Under the pieces are notes generated by a model. It saw only the letters and a program-made list of their open reading frames with translations, was not told where the DNA came from and did not search any database. The position numbers were made by a program, and so were the translations under genes. 64,000 nucleotides of DNA from Roseovarius aestuarii (GTDB lineage Bacteria > Pseudomonadota > Alphaproteobacteria > Rhodobacterales > Rhodobacteraceae), in assembly GCF_019966515.1 (NCBI RefSeq), contig NZ_JAIMIB010000004.1, positions 186,001 through 250,000 of the forward strand, read 5' to 3'. Positions 35,268 to 45,081 of this stretch are shown in pieces (the stretch's first letter is position 1; the number at the start of each line of letters is the position of its first letter).

Positions 35268-36452
35268 TTACGCGCCGGCCTCGATGATTGCCTGCGCCAG
35301 AACAGGCACGGTTTGCGCGTTCAGCCCGGCGATGTTCATCCGGCTGTCACCGATCATGTAGATACCGTGATCGGCGCGCAGCCTTTCAACCAGATCAGGC
35401 CCGACGCCGAGGCGCGAGAACATGCCGCGATGCTGCGCCAGAAACCCGAAACGATCCGAGCCGGACAGGCGACGCAGTTCGTCGGCCAGCTGTTGGCGCA
35501 GCGCGAGCATACCGGTGCGGACCTCTTCCAGCTCGGCCTGCCAATCGGCGCGCAATGCATCATCTTTCAGCACCATGCTGACCAGCCGGGCCCCATGATC
35601 TGGCGGGAAGGAATAGGTCAACCGGTTGAGCGAATTCAGGTTGTCCTGCGCTACCGCGCGCAGCCCGGCATCCTGCGCCACCGCCATCAAGATGCCGGTG
35701 CGTTCGCGGTAGATGCCGAAGTTTTTCGAGCAGCTTGCAGCGATCAGCACTTCGGGACAGTTCGCGGCAACAAGCCGGGTCGCGGCGGCGTCCTCGTCCA
35801 GCCCGTCACCAAAGCCCTGATAGGCGATGTCGATCATTGGCACCGCGCCGGTGCGGTTCAACAGGTCGATAACCGCCTGCCACTGCGTCAGGTTCAGATT
35901 AGCACCGGTCGGGTTGTGGCAGCAGCCGTGCAAAAGCACCAGATCACCCGCGCGGGCAGCTTCCAGATCCGCCATCATGCCGTCGAAGTCGACACCACAG
36001 GTCGCATCATCGAAATAGCGATAGGGCTGGGTCTCGATATCCAGGTAGCGCAGAATGCTGATGTGATTAGGCCAGGTTGGGTCCGAGACGAAGACCTTGA
36101 GATCGGGATTGGCCATGCGGGCCAGCTCGAAGGCCAGCCGTACCGCACCAGTGCCGCCCGGCGTACCGGCGGCTGCAACATTCTGCGGGGCGACGGCATT
36201 GCCCAGCACCAGATTGCTCATCACCGTTGTGAATTCCTGATCGCCAGCAAGAGCGACATAGCTTTTTGTGATCTCTTCCTGCCACAGCTTTTGCTCGGCC
36301 GCCTTGATCGCGCGCATGATCGGTGTCTTGCCGCTGGCATCCTTGTAGACACCGACGCCAAGGTCGATCTTATCGGTCCGCGGGTCGCTTTTATAGGCTT
36401 GCATCAGCGCAAGAATTTTATCCTCGGGCTGTTTGCGGAGCGCGTTCAGCAT
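35268..36452 (-). CDS. Aspartate/aromatic amino acid aminotransferase (AspC/TyrB type)
   Basis: The start MLNALRKQPEDKI is set by GGAGACACC upstream, inside the end of sseA. A 394-residue class Ia enzyme: LGVGVYKDASGKTPIM substrate-binding start, HGCCHNPTGANLNLTQW cofactor contacts, YQGFGDG, and the Schiff-base Lys243 in SCSKNFGIYRERTG. Family members use aspartate, tyrosine, phenylalanine and also cysteine. Placement directly after sseA makes a cysteine to 3-mercaptopyruvate role attractive, because SseA would use that product. Confidence 0.9.
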   Translation of the reverse strand: MLNALRKQPEDKILALMQAYKSDPRTDKIDLGVGVYKDASGKTPIMRAIKAAEQKLWQEEITKSYVALAGDQEFTTVMSNLVLGNAVAPQNVAAAGTPGGTGAVRLAFELARMANPDLKVFVSDPTWPNHISILRYLDIETQPYRYFDDATCGVDFDGMMADLEAARAGDLVLLHGCCHNPTGANLNLTQWQAVIDLLNRTGAVPMIDIAYQGFGDGLDEDAAATRLVAANCPEVLIAASCSKNFGIYRERTGILMAVAQDAGLRAVAQDNLNSLNRLTYSFPPDHGARLVSMVLKDDALRADWQAELEEVRTGMLALRQQLADELRRLSGSDRFGFLAQHRGMFSRLGVGPDLVERLRADHGIYMIGDSRMNIAGLNAQTVPVLAQAIIEAGA

Positions 36453-36453
36453 G

Positions 36454-37311
36454 TCAGGTGTCTCCGGTCGCGACAGGGACTGTCGGGTAGGCACCCCATT
36501 CGGCCCAGGACCCGTCGTAAAGCGCATGATCGGTCTTGCCGACACGTTCCAGCGCCAGGTTGATGATGGCGGCGGTGATGCCTGATCCGCAGGAGGTGAT
36601 CACCGGCTTCGACATCTCGACCTTCGCGGCGGCAAAGACCGCGCGCAGATCGTCCGGTGATTTCATCGTATTGTCTGCGTTCAGCAGCTCGCTATAGGGC
36701 ACGGATTTCGAGCCGGGGATGTGGCCCGAGCGCAGGCCTTCACGCGGTTCCGGCGCCTCGCCCCGGAATCGATCGGCGGCGCGTGCATCGAGGATCTCGT
36801 AATCTCCGAGTTTCGAGGCGGCGGAAACCTGTGTGACGTCCTTGACCATCTGGTTCTGCCGCCGCACCGTCATGTGCCGATCCTTAATCACGGGAGGCAG
36901 ATCCTCAATCGGGCGTTCCTCGGTCATCCATTTGGGCAAGCCGCCGTCGAGCACGGCGATGTTCTCCTGCCCCATCAGCCGGAACAACCACCAGACCCGA
37001 GCCGCCGAAAACAGGCCGTGCTGATCGTAGACCACAACCTGATGCCCGTCGCCCACGCCCATCGCCCGCAGCCTCGACATGAATTTTTCGACCGGCGGCA
37101 CCATATGCGGCAGCGATGAGCGGTGATCGCTGATTTCGTCGATGTCAAAGAACCGCGCACCGGGGATATGCGCCGCGTCATACCCTGCCTTTGCATCACG
37201 GCCATCTGTTGGCAGAAACCACGTGGCATCCAAAAGCCGCAGATCAGGGTCTTTCAGATGTGCGCCCAACCAGTCGGTTGAGACCAGAGTTTTCGGATCA
37301 TCTTGTGCCAT
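36454..37311 (-). CDS. sseA: 3-mercaptopyruvate sulfurtransferase
   Basis: The start MAQDDPKTLVSTDWL is the normal family opening. A 285-residue protein of two rhodanese domains: the first inactive (about 5-125, with VYDQHGLFSAARVWW), the second with catalytic Cys241 in SCGSGITAA. The CGSG-(I/V)-TA loop distinguishes mercaptopyruvate sulfurtransferase from thiosulfate sulfurtransferase (CRKGV-type). It sits one base before the aminotransferase start. Confidence 0.92.
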   Translation of the reverse strand: MAQDDPKTLVSTDWLGAHLKDPDLRLLDATWFLPTDGRDAKAGYDAAHIPGARFFDIDEISDHRSSLPHMVPPVEKFMSRLRAMGVGDGHQVVVYDQHGLFSAARVWWLFRLMGQENIAVLDGGLPKWMTEERPIEDLPPVIKDRHMTVRRQNQMVKDVTQVSAASKLGDYEILDARAADRFRGEAPEPREGLRSGHIPGSKSVPYSELLNADNTMKSPDDLRAVFAAAKVEMSKPVITSCGSGITAAIINLALERVGKTDHALYDGSWAEWGAYPTVPVATGDT

Positions 37312-37395
37312 GGATGCCCCCGTTTTTGACGCATCCTGCCTACATCCCACGCGCCTGAAGAGCAAGACGACAGCATGTCCTGTCGAGCGGGAGCC

Positions 37396-38172
37396 CTAGC
37401 GGTCGCGGAACTGGGCCTCGCGTTTTTCGGCAAAGGCAGCCATGCCTTCTTTCTGATCTTCGGTCGCGAAGAGTGAATGGAACACGCGGCGTTCAAACAA
37501 AAGCCCCTCACGCAGGGTCATTTCATATGACCGGTTCACCGCTTCCTTGACCGCCATGGTCGCGATCATCGACTTCTCGGCAATCTTCTGCGCGGCCGAC
37601 ATCGCCTCTTCCAGCAGTTTCTTGGCCGGAACCACGCGGCTGACGAGGCCCGAACGCTCGGCCTCTTCGGCGTCCATGAAACGGCCCGTCAGGTTCATGT
37701 CCATCGCCTTGGATTTGCCCACGAACCGCGTCAGACGCTGCGAGCCGCCAAGACCGGCCATGACGCCCAGATTAATCTCGGGCTGGCCGAATTTGGCGGT
37801 GTCGGAACAGATGATGAAATCGCACATCATCGCCAGTTCGCAGCCGCCACCCAGGGCGTAGCCGGAGACAGCAGCGATGATCGGCTTGCGGATACGCATG
37901 ATCGCGTCGCTCTCAGCACCAAAGAAATCACTGCCGAACATTTCGACAAAGCTCTTGTCGCTCATCATCTTGATGTCGGCCCCGGCGGCAAATGCCTTTT
38001 CTGAGCCGGTGATGACGATGCAGCGCACCTTTTCGTTTTCCTGCGCCTCGTTCAGCGCCACGACCAGCTCGCCCAGCAATTGGTCGTTCAATGCATTCAA
38101 AGCATCCGGGCGGTTGAGTTTGATGAGGGAAACGTGGTCTTCCAGTTCGACGATGATCGTCTCAAAGGCCAT
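37396..38172 (-). CDS. Enoyl-CoA hydratase (crotonase)
   Basis: A 258-residue crotonase. The oxyanion hole lies in [10 protein letters not shown] (about 61-70) and [15 protein letters not shown] (104-118); catalytic Glu112 and Glu132 ([12 protein letters not shown]) are both present, as in true hydratases. It hydrates short trans-2-enoyl-CoA in beta-oxidation or amino-acid breakdown. It follows mutM by 64 bases and precedes sseA by 84, so it may have its own promoter. Confidence 0.92.
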   Translation of the reverse strand: MAFETIIVELEDHVSLIKLNRPDALNALNDQLLGELVVALNEAQENEKVRCIVITGSEKAFAAGADIKMMSDKSFVEMFGSDFFGAESDAIMRIRKPIIAAVSGYALGGGCELAMMCDFIICSDTAKFGQPEINLGVMAGLGGSQRLTRFVGKSKAMDMNLTGRFMDAEEAERSGLVSRVVPAKKLLEEAMSAAQKIAEKSMIATMAVKEAVNRSYEMTLREGLLFERRVFHSLFATEDQKEGMAAFAEKREAQFRDR

Positions 38173-38236
38173 GAAATCTGCTTTCGCTTGTTTCAGTCAG
38201 GATCGTTTTCTTATCACTGTCACCGCTGGGTTCAAC

Positions 38237-39088
38237 CTATCTTTGACATGAAGGGCAATAGAAGGACGACCGGCCAGATTGGGCGACGCGGGCAATTTGG
38301 CGGGTGCAGCCAGGGGTGCGGCAGGGTTGTTCCTCGCGGTCGTAGACATCGAAACGATGTTGAAAATAACCCAATTCGCCATCGGTTTGGCGGAAATCGC
38401 GTAAGGATGATCCACCCGCTTTGATCGCCTCTGCAACCACGGCGCGAATGATCGGGACAAGAGAGGCCACGCGGCCAGCGGAGATTTGCCCGGCGCGGCG
38501 TTTGGGCGAGATACGCGCGCGGTAAAGCGCCTCGCAGACATAAATATTGCCCAGGCCCGCAACGATTCGCTGATCCAGCAGGGCGGATTTTATGGGGGTG
38601 TTTTTGCCTTTCAGCGCGGATTTCAGATAGTCCTCGTTGAATTGATTACCCAAGGGCTCAGGGCCAAGTTTGGTGAGCAGCGGATGCTGGTCTGCCGCGC
38701 CGGTTGCCATCAGGTCCATCGCGCCAAAGCGGCGCGGGTCGTTGAACGTGATGCGGGCGCCGTTGTCCATGTGGAACACCACGTGATCGTGTTTTTCCGG
38801 CATTGGGTGATCGTGCAGGAACTGCCCTAAAGGATCGCCCGAAATCAGCATCCGTCCCGACATGCCCAGATGGATCAACAGGGTTTCATCGCTGCCCAGG
38901 TCAGCGAGGATGTATTTCGATCGCCGACGCAGTCGCAAAACCGGCTGGCCTGCCAGCCGCTCGGCCATACGCGGTGGAAATGGCCAGCGCAGATCGGGGC
39001 GGTTGACATCGGCGCGGGCAATCTTTGCGCCCTCCATCGCTGGGGCCAATCCGCGGCGAACCGTCTCAACCTCTGGTAATTCAGGCAT
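38237..39088 (-). CDS. mutM: Formamidopyrimidine-DNA glycosylase
   Basis: A 283-residue Fpg. The mature N terminus [13 protein letters not shown] supplies catalytic Pro2 and Glu3; Lys in [11 protein letters not shown] and the helix-two-turn-helix region ([22 protein letters not shown]) follow. The C-terminal zinc finger has Cys pairs in [10 protein letters not shown] and YCPSCQR. It excises 8-oxoguanine and formamidopyrimidines. It is divergent from ubiE with 87 bases between starts, a pairing common in Alphaproteobacteria. Confidence 0.97.
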   Translation of the reverse strand: MPELPEVETVRRGLAPAMEGAKIARADVNRPDLRWPFPPRMAERLAGQPVLRLRRRSKYILADLGSDETLLIHLGMSGRMLISGDPLGQFLHDHPMPEKHDHVVFHMDNGARITFNDPRRFGAMDLMATGAADQHPLLTKLGPEPLGNQFNEDYLKSALKGKNTPIKSALLDQRIVAGLGNIYVCEALYRARISPKRRAGQISAGRVASLVPIIRAVVAEAIKAGGSSLRDFRQTDGELGYFQHRFDVYDREEQPCRTPGCTRQIARVAQSGRSSFYCPSCQR

Positions 39089-39175
39089 TTAGGCCTTTCC
39101 TTTGTGTGAAAACGGCGCATTGTCCCGCGCGTCCACGCCTTATAAGAAGGGCGGGAAGAAGGAACAGCAAGACCC

Positions 39176-39919
39176 ATGAGCGAGAAAACCACGCATTTCG
39201 GATTTGAAACCGTGCCCGAGGCCGAAAAGGCGGGTCGGGTGCAGGGCGTTTTCGGCTCGGTCGCGTCGAAATATGACGTGATGAACGACGCGATGAGCCT
39301 TGGCATCCACCGGATCTGGAAAGATGCGATGATGGATTGGCTGGCGCCGCGTCCTGGTCAACGCCTGCTGGATGTTGCGGGGGGGACGGGTGACATTTCC
39401 TTTCGATTTTTGAAACGCGCGGGCAGCGGCCACGCCACGGTGTTGGATTTGACCGAACCGATGCTGGTCGAGGGGCGCAAACGCGCTGAGGCAGAACAGT
39501 TGGGCGCAAGCCTTGACTGGGTGGTAGGCGATGCGATGGCGCTGCCGTTCGAGGATAACAGCTTTGATGTCTATACGATCAGTTTTGGCATCCGCAACGT
39601 GACCCGGCCCGCCGATGCGCTGGCCGAGGCGTTTCGGATTCTGCGCCCCGGCGGGCGGCTGATGGTGCTGGAATTCAGTCAGATCCCCAATGATCTGATG
39701 CAGAAAGCCTATGACCTTTATTCGTTCAACATCATCCCGCGTATGGGGCAGGCGATTGCCGGGGACCGCGATAGCTATCAGTATCTGGTTGAATCCATTC
39801 GGCAATTCCCCAATCAGGAGGTTTTCCTGAGGATGATCCGCGATGCGGGTTTTGAGAATGCCAAATACCGCAACCTGAGCATGGGCATCGCCTGCCTGCA
39901 TTCGGGCTGGAAAATCTGA
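39176..39919 (+). CDS. ubiE: Ubiquinone/menaquinone biosynthesis C-methyltransferase
   Basis: A 247-residue class I methyltransferase. The start ([13 protein letters not shown]) has AGAAGGAAC upstream. Signatures: [22 protein letters not shown]-binding [12 protein letters not shown], and the late [16 protein letters not shown] motif, here [13 protein letters not shown]. It C-methylates 2-polyprenyl-6-methoxy-benzoquinol. The stop is immediately followed by the ubiB start (TGAATG). Confidence 0.96.
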   Translation: MSEKTTHFGFETVPEAEKAGRVQGVFGSVASKYDVMNDAMSLGIHRIWKDAMMDWLAPRPGQRLLDVAGGTGDISFRFLKRAGSGHATVLDLTEPMLVEGRKRAEAEQLGASLDWVVGDAMALPFEDNSFDVYTISFGIRNVTRPADALAEAFRILRPGGRLMVLEFSQIPNDLMQKAYDLYSFNIIPRMGQAIAGDRDSYQYLVESIRQFPNQEVFLRMIRDAGFENAKYRNLSMGIACLHSGWKI

Positions 39920-41452
39920 ATGAGAGGTCCGCACAATATTCTGCGGCTGGTGCGTACCGGCGCCACGCTGGAGCGCACGGGTGCGATGGCCGTGGTGATG
40001 GATGCGATGGATGCGCCCCCGCTGGTGCGCGGCACGATGCGGTTTCTGGCCTGGCCGTTTCAGTGGCTGGGGTATCGTGGTGACAAATCCATGCCGCCTG
40101 CGACACGGGCACTAACGGCCTTGGGGCCCGCCTATATCAAGTTCGGCCAGATCCTGAGCACCCGGCCCGATCTGGTGGGCGAGGAACTGGCGACGCAATT
40201 GCGGGTGTTGCAGGATAAACTGCCGCCTTTTGCCATCGATCTGGCTAAGAAAAGTGTCGAATCCGAACTGGGGCAACCGGTTGAGGAACTCTTTGCGGAT
40301 TTCAGTGAACCGGTTGCAGCGGCGTCGATTGCGCAGGTGCACCGGGCGACGCTGCGCGGCGGCGGCGATGAGGTTGCGGTGAAGGTGCTGCGACCGGGGA
40401 TCGAGCGGGCATTTCGCAAGGATATAGATGCGTTCTATTTTGCCGCAAAGATGGTCGAACTTCTGTCGCCCGCATCTCGGCGGCTAAGGCCCACGGAAGT
40501 GATCGCGCATTTCGAAGGCGTGGTGATGGGCGAATTAGATCTGCGGCTGGAATCCTCTTCAGCCTCAGAATTTGCCGCCAATACCGACGGTGATGCCGGG
40601 TTCGAACTGCCCACCGTTCAGTGGCACCTGTCCAGCCGCCGCGTGATGACGATGGGCTGGGCCGATGGCGTGCCGCTGGGCGACAATGCGGCTCTGGATG
40701 CGGCAGGACATGATCGGGTGGCGCTGAGTGAACGGGTACTGCAGCTTTTCCTCAGCCACGCGCTGCGCGACGGGTATTTCCATGCTGATATGCATCAGGG
40801 CAACCTGAAGGTCGCCGCCAGTGGCAACATCATCGCCTATGATTTCGGGATCATGGGGCATATCGACGAATACACGCGCCGGGTCTATGCTGAAATCCTC
40901 TATGGGTTCATCAAGCGGGACTATCGCCGCGTGGCCGAGGTGCATTTCGAGGCCGGTTACGTGCCTGCGGACCGTGATGTGGATGAATTTGCAAGGGCGC
41001 TCAGGGCTGTGGGTGAGCCGATTTTCGGTATGGACGCGAGCCGGATTTCGATGGGCAGCCTGCTGAGCTACCTTTTTGAGGTGACCGAGCGGTTCGGTAT
41101 GGAAACCCGGACCGAGTTGATCCTGTTGCAGCGCACGATGGTGGTGGTTGAAGGGGTCGCGCGTAGCCTCAATTCGGATATCAACATCTGGAAGGTCGCC
41201 AAACCGGTCGTCGAAAGCTACATCAAGCAAAACCTCGGCCCGGCATCGGCGCTGCGCGATCTGGGCCGCACGCTGGCGGTGCTGTCGCGCTATGGATCGC
41301 GGCTACCGGTAATGGTCGAGAACGCCCTAATTCGGCAATCCAGCCCGCCCGCACCTCCAGTGAAACGGCGGTGGCCGGCCTATCTGTTCTGGGCTGTTAT
41401 GGGCATGACCGCCGGTGCCGGGGCAATGGCGGCGGCATTGTTGTTGAGCTGA
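39920..41452 (+). CDS. ubiB: UbiB-type atypical kinase for ubiquinone synthesis
   Basis: A 510-residue ABC1/UbiB protein. The KxGQ motif is in YIKFGQILSTRPDLVG (about 73-88), and the alanine-rich nucleotide loop AAASIAQVHRATL replaces the usual kinase glycine loop. FHADMHQGNLKV gives the catalytic region and AYDFGIMG the DFG-like metal site. One or two membrane helices end the protein (LFWAVMGMTAGAGAMAAALLL). It supports ubiquinone synthesis by ATP-dependent handling of membrane intermediates. Translationally adjacent to ubiE; coaBC, often third, is not here. Confidence 0.95.
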   Translation: MRGPHNILRLVRTGATLERTGAMAVVMDAMDAPPLVRGTMRFLAWPFQWLGYRGDKSMPPATRALTALGPAYIKFGQILSTRPDLVGEELATQLRVLQDKLPPFAIDLAKKSVESELGQPVEELFADFSEPVAAASIAQVHRATLRGGGDEVAVKVLRPGIERAFRKDIDAFYFAAKMVELLSPASRRLRPTEVIAHFEGVVMGELDLRLESSSASEFAANTDGDAGFELPTVQWHLSSRRVMTMGWADGVPLGDNAALDAAGHDRVALSERVLQLFLSHALRDGYFHADMHQGNLKVAASGNIIAYDFGIMGHIDEYTRRVYAEILYGFIKRDYRRVAEVHFEAGYVPADRDVDEFARALRAVGEPIFGMDASRISMGSLLSYLFEVTERFGMETRTELILLQRTMVVVEGVARSLNSDINIWKVAKPVVESYIKQNLGPASALRDLGRTLAVLSRYGSRLPVMVENALIRQSSPPAPPVKRRWPAYLFWAVMGMTAGAGAMAAALLLS

Positions 41453-41461
41453 TACCCGGTG

Positions 41462-42343
41462 TTATGCAGCGACAGCCGCGCCCAAGGCTGCCAATTCCGC
41501 CGCACCCGCGGCGGCGGCGTTTGGCTCGCCCCTACTTTCTTTCCACAAGCAATATGCGGCCATGCGCCAGTGATACCATCGCGCGAGTTGGCCGTAGCGT
41601 GCGATGGTAGCCTCGTCAGGGTAAGCGGCCAGAAAAGCCGAGATCTCATCATCGCCGAGCACAGCGCCGCGATAGCTAAGTTGCATTGCCGGTGACAGAA
41701 ATACCGACAGGTCCTCGCAAGGGTCCCCGGTTGCCGGACATTGCCAGTCGATCAGGCGCATCGTGCCCGGGGTGACCACGATATTGGCCGGAACGGGATC
41801 GCCATGCAAAAAACAAGCCTGCCCGCTGGCCATCACATCGCCTGCGGGTTCAAGGGCGCGTATCCTGTCAGCGCGTTGCGACGGGCAGGCGTCCAGGATG
41901 CTCAGGCTGTGTTTTCTCAGCTCCGCCGAGCCGTCGGCGGCGTGCCGGAGACCGGCAGGTGGGGTGATTTGATGGAGCCGATACAGCATATGGGCGGCTT
42001 CAGCTACGTCCGTATGCCAAGGATTGCCCGGCAGATGCGAATAGACAATACAGTACCCGGCAGAAGTGGGAAAATGATCCAGAAGCCGGGGCGCGATATT
42101 CTGCGCGCCTAGATGTTGCAGGGCCAGCATTTCGCTAGCCGGATCATTCGGGAAAAGCGGGTTTTTTGTGTTGCCCGCGAACAGCTTGACCACGATATCG
42201 CTGCGCTGCTGCGTGATACGCCAAAGCCAGTTGGTGCGGCCGCCGCTGAGGGCGGTCCAGCCCGCGCCATGTCCGAGCAGCCCCCTGTCCCTGAGATAGG
42301 GGGAAAGTGTGTCGCTATAGGTGCGGAGTGCGGTGGTCTGCAC
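41462..42343 (-). CDS. APH/choline kinase-family phosphotransferase
   Basis: A 293-residue aminoglycoside-phosphotransferase-like kinase. Lys in DIVVKLFAG is the nucleotide-binding lysine. The Brenner motif is FLHGDPVPANIVV, with Pro in place of the more usual Leu or Asn, and MRLIDWQCPATGDPCEDL is the DFG-equivalent metal site. The substrate may be choline, ethanolamine, a sugar or a thiamine-type alcohol; resistance to drugs is not implied. It is convergent with ubiB, ten bases apart, and lies downstream of flgD on the same strand after a 192-base gap. Confidence 0.82.
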   Translation of the reverse strand: MQTTALRTYSDTLSPYLRDRGLLGHGAGWTALSGGRTNWLWRITQQRSDIVVKLFAGNTKNPLFPNDPASEMLALQHLGAQNIAPRLLDHFPTSAGYCIVYSHLPGNPWHTDVAEAAHMLYRLHQITPPAGLRHAADGSAELRKHSLSILDACPSQRADRIRALEPAGDVMASGQACFLHGDPVPANIVVTPGTMRLIDWQCPATGDPCEDLSVFLSPAMQLSYRGAVLGDDEISAFLAAYPDEATIARYGQLARWYHWRMAAYCLWKESRGEPNAAAAGAAELAALGAAVAA

Positions 42344-42535
42344 GTGTCGGCCCCGATTGGTTTGGCGCAGGATCGCGGGACGCTACGCCAAGGGGGTGGG
42401 GGAGGCAAGCAGGTGCTGTGCGCCTGCCAGATCTTCAGAGTACTGGCCCCAATTCGCCACTCAAGAACAGCGCTCTAACGGGTTGATTCTGCGGCTTCCA
42501 AGCTGAATACCGTCTGCGAATTCCCCGCCGTCACC

Positions 42536-43207
42536 CTAGCTTCCGGTTTCACGCAGCCCCAACACATCGTCCGCCGGGATCTCCTGCCCGCCTGCCATCA
42601 CCAGGAATGTCTGTCCGTTCTCGGTGCGGGCTTCGACGATGCGCTCGTGCACTTCGACGGCATTGGCCTCAAGCAGTTCGCCGCCCTTGAAAGATTCCAG
42701 CGTGATCGAATAGGTTCCGAGCGGCAGGGGGGCGCCGGTATCGTCGACACCGGCCCAGTCAAGCGCTCCGCTGGTGGCAGGTGCCGGTTGCCGCAGGACT
42801 ACGTCACCAGCGCTGTCGCGAACGACCAGTTCAGCGCTGTCGGCCAGCGGGGCGGATTTGACCGTCAGCGAGACCGGCGTGCCGTTGAAGGCAACGGGCA
42901 TCTCAGCGCGGGCGGTCATGCCCACCCAACCCGATAACTGCGCCACGCCCTGTCCGGCAATGCGATCTGCCAGGGAGGTCAGAAGATCGTTGGTTTTCAC
43001 CTGCTGCTCGACCGTCGAAAACGTCGCCAGTTGAACCGCGAAATCCGCCGATTCGATGGGATTGAGCGGATCCTGATTTTGCATCTGGGTGGTTAGCATC
43101 TTGATGAAGGTTTCAAAATCCGAGCTCAGGGCGGTGCGCTGTGGTTGCGTGGCATTTGCGTTCTGGCTGGTCTGGGCGGCAGCGGATGCTGTCTGAGAAA
43201 TTTCCAT
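42536..43207 (-). CDS. flgD: Flagellar hook-capping protein FlgD
   Basis: A 223-residue FlgD. The N-terminal conserved part is SDFETFIKMLTTQMQNQDPL, NPIESADFAVQLATFSTVEQQ (about 27-70). A FlgD Ig/Tudor-like middle follows (VSLTVKSAPLADSAELVVRDSAGD, DWAGVDDTGAPLPLGTYSI). It is a secreted scaffold for FlgE polymerisation. It lies 12 bases after fliK on the same strand. flgE is not in the window. Confidence 0.94.
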   Translation of the reverse strand: MEISQTASAAAQTSQNANATQPQRTALSSDFETFIKMLTTQMQNQDPLNPIESADFAVQLATFSTVEQQVKTNDLLTSLADRIAGQGVAQLSGWVGMTARAEMPVAFNGTPVSLTVKSAPLADSAELVVRDSAGDVVLRQPAPATSGALDWAGVDDTGAPLPLGTYSITLESFKGGELLEANAVEVHERIVEARTENGQTFLVMAGGQEIPADDVLGLRETGS

Positions 43208-43219
43208 GAGGGTACCTTT

Positions 43220-44677
43220 CTAGAGTCTGATGTCGACACGATCGGAGAGCAGGGTCAGATGGGGCCCTATGTCGGCCGGTGCGTCTTCGGTTACGGTGCC
43301 ACCCGCGGTCGGCGTCGCCTGGGTGCCGGGTTCCGAATCGCTATCGGTTGGGCCGTCCCCATCCGGCGCGCTCTGGCCGAAGGCGAAATCGGCCTGGCCA
43401 TAACCGATCTCGTGGAATTCCTGTGCCAGAATGTCGATGTGGCGACGCATCAGATCCAGCGTGTCCGGGCGATCTGCCAGAACATGCACGGTCATCGCCC
43501 CGTCAACGGCCTGCATGGAAATCCGAACGCGGCCAAGTTCAGCCGGATTGAGTGTTAATTCCATTGGGCGGTCCATACCGGCCTGACGCATTGCCTGAGC
43601 CAGTTGGATGGCGATATTGCGCGGTAAATCGGGTTGTTGAAGTAACGTTGCCTGTTGCAATCGCGAGGTGGCAGGCATTTCCGCTGCGGACGTGTCAGCT
43701 GCAAATCCGGCCTCCGATATCCAATGAACTTTGCCGGTGTCAATCATCTTGCCCTGCAGATCAGATGCATTCAGGGCCGGCGGCGCAGTCAGCGGCATCG
43801 CTGTTGCATGCACAGGTGCTGCGGGCTGACTATGGCGCGTGGCCGGACTGTTCCGGGCTATCTGGTCCGGGGTGCTCTGACGCTCGGTAAGGTGCGCCCT
43901 CTCGGGGTTTGTCTTGTCGCTTTGCCCGGGCGTATTGGCCAGCGCAACAAGCTTGGCGTTGCCCTCATGGGCGGCATCGGTCACAGCCGACTTAACCCGT
44001 ACCCCGGGCGTTTCACGGGGCTGATCCGGTGTGTTATTCGTACCTGCAGGTGTGTTCGGTACCTGCCTGTCGGTTCGGGTGGTTGGCACGTTAGCGTCGC
44101 TCGCGAGTGACGCAGTTAATGGGGCCTGGCGTGCATCGTTACTCGCCTGCTCTCGCAGGATCGTGCTTTGGGTCGGTGGCGCGCTGCCGATGACCTCGGC
44201 CGCAACTTTCCGATCGGGTTGCATTCGGCGCGGCCCATCGTCTGGATTCTGAGGCACCGCAAACCAGGGCGGCACATGACCTGCGGACTGGTCTTGCGGT
44301 GCAGGCGTGTCGCGTGTCTCACTTTCGGGAGTGGCGACGTTCTCCTCACCCTTCGCACGGGTAATCGTGTCCGGTGGCGCGACCTCGTCAGCATCGCCGG
44401 ATGCGTCTGATAACAACTCATAGCCTTCGGTCTTCTCTTTTTCCACCACGTCCACCTCTGGCCTGTCTGGCGAGGCAGATATCGCGCCGTCATCTGTGGC
44501 CTTGTCCGGACTGGTACCGGACTCGGATGTGTGCGCCGAAGGCTCTTCCAGAATCGACTGGAAATCCTCGGTGTCGCGTGACGCATCGGGGCCACGCTCA
44601 TTACGTTCTTTGCCTGTACCGGCGAATATCGGGGGGGATCGGTGGCCGGGTGCGACCTGGCTGATCTGGGACTGCAT
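43220..44677 (-). CDS. fliK: Flagellar hook-length control protein FliK
   Basis: A 485-residue FliK. The first about 330 residues are low-complexity, Pro/Thr/Asp/Glu-rich and unstructured, as expected for a molecular ruler. The C-terminal hook domain (about 365-455) reads IAIQLAQAMRQAGMDRPMEL, TLNPAELGRVRISM, then VHVLADRPDTLDLMRRHIDIL. It is secreted during hook growth and switches FlhB specificity. It is paired with flgD. Confidence 0.9.
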   Translation of the reverse strand: MQSQISQVAPGHRSPPIFAGTGKERNERGPDASRDTEDFQSILEEPSAHTSESGTSPDKATDDGAISASPDRPEVDVVEKEKTEGYELLSDASGDADEVAPPDTITRAKGEENVATPESETRDTPAPQDQSAGHVPPWFAVPQNPDDGPRRMQPDRKVAAEVIGSAPPTQSTILREQASNDARQAPLTASLASDANVPTTRTDRQVPNTPAGTNNTPDQPRETPGVRVKSAVTDAAHEGNAKLVALANTPGQSDKTNPERAHLTERQSTPDQIARNSPATRHSQPAAPVHATAMPLTAPPALNASDLQGKMIDTGKVHWISEAGFAADTSAAEMPATSRLQQATLLQQPDLPRNIAIQLAQAMRQAGMDRPMELTLNPAELGRVRISMQAVDGAMTVHVLADRPDTLDLMRRHIDILAQEFHEIGYGQADFAFGQSAPDGDGPTDSDSEPGTQATPTAGGTVTEDAPADIGPHLTLLSDRVDIRL

Positions 44678-44793
44678 CTATCAAAGCTCCGGGATTTCTT
44701 CCACGTTGGGCGGAGCATTGCAGAACTCGGTTACCGCTTCTTTACCGTATTGGGTTTCTATGCATCTGAGTTCATTCAATTCGAGGTAATCCC

Positions 44794-45081
44794 GTGACAG
44801 ATTATTTACCAGTTGCCGCGCTTCGGTCGCCAAATGCGACGGTGGTCAAGGAAATGTCCGCGCGTCAGGCCGCGGAAAAGCTGGAAGCGAGTTTTCTGGC
44901 CGAGATGTTGAAATCAGCGGGTTTTGGCGCACAGGAAAATTCGTTCAGCGGCAGCGCCGGTGAAGATCAGTTCGCCTCTTTCCAACGGACGGCGATGGCA
45001 GAGCAGATGGTCAAGAGGGGCGGTATCGGGCTGGCTGAGGCATTCTACAAATCCATGATGGAGAAGATCGATGACAACTGA
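44794..45081 (+). CDS. flgJ: Rod-binding protein, FlgJ N-terminal-type
   Basis: A 95-residue protein starting at GTG 44794 with GAGGT upstream. It consists only of the rod-binding domain: KLEASFLAEMLKSAG followed by EDQFASFQRTAMAEQMVKRGGIGLAEAFYKSM. The muramidase half of gamma-proteobacterial FlgJ is absent; that activity is probably supplied by the separate transglycosylase at 59182. It scaffolds rod assembly in the periplasm. It overlaps the next gene by 11 bases. Confidence 0.85.
   Translation: MTDYLPVAALRSPNATVVKEMSARQAAEKLEASFLAEMLKSAGFGAQENSFSGSAGEDQFASFQRTAMAEQMVKRGGIGLAEAFYKSMMEKIDDN

Noticed and set aside
35256..35280. GGCCGG/CCGGCC inverted repeat at the convergent DUF1810/aspC ends
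   Set aside because: It extends into the aspC coding end, has a 13-base loop and no T-run.
35313..36563. Very long plus-strand open frame opposite the aminotransferase gene
   Set aside because: It is antisense to a well-conserved PLP enzyme, has no domain signature and reflects the codon bias of a GC-rich gene read in reverse.
42409..42427. Hairpin GCAGGTGC/GCGCCTGC between flgD and the phosphotransferase gene
   Set aside because: Good pairing but no U-run on either strand, so not called a terminator.
44731..44745. TTAC-N7-TTAC between fliK and flgJ
   Set aside because: Spacing matches a CtrA box but both half-sites differ from TTAA; too weak alone.
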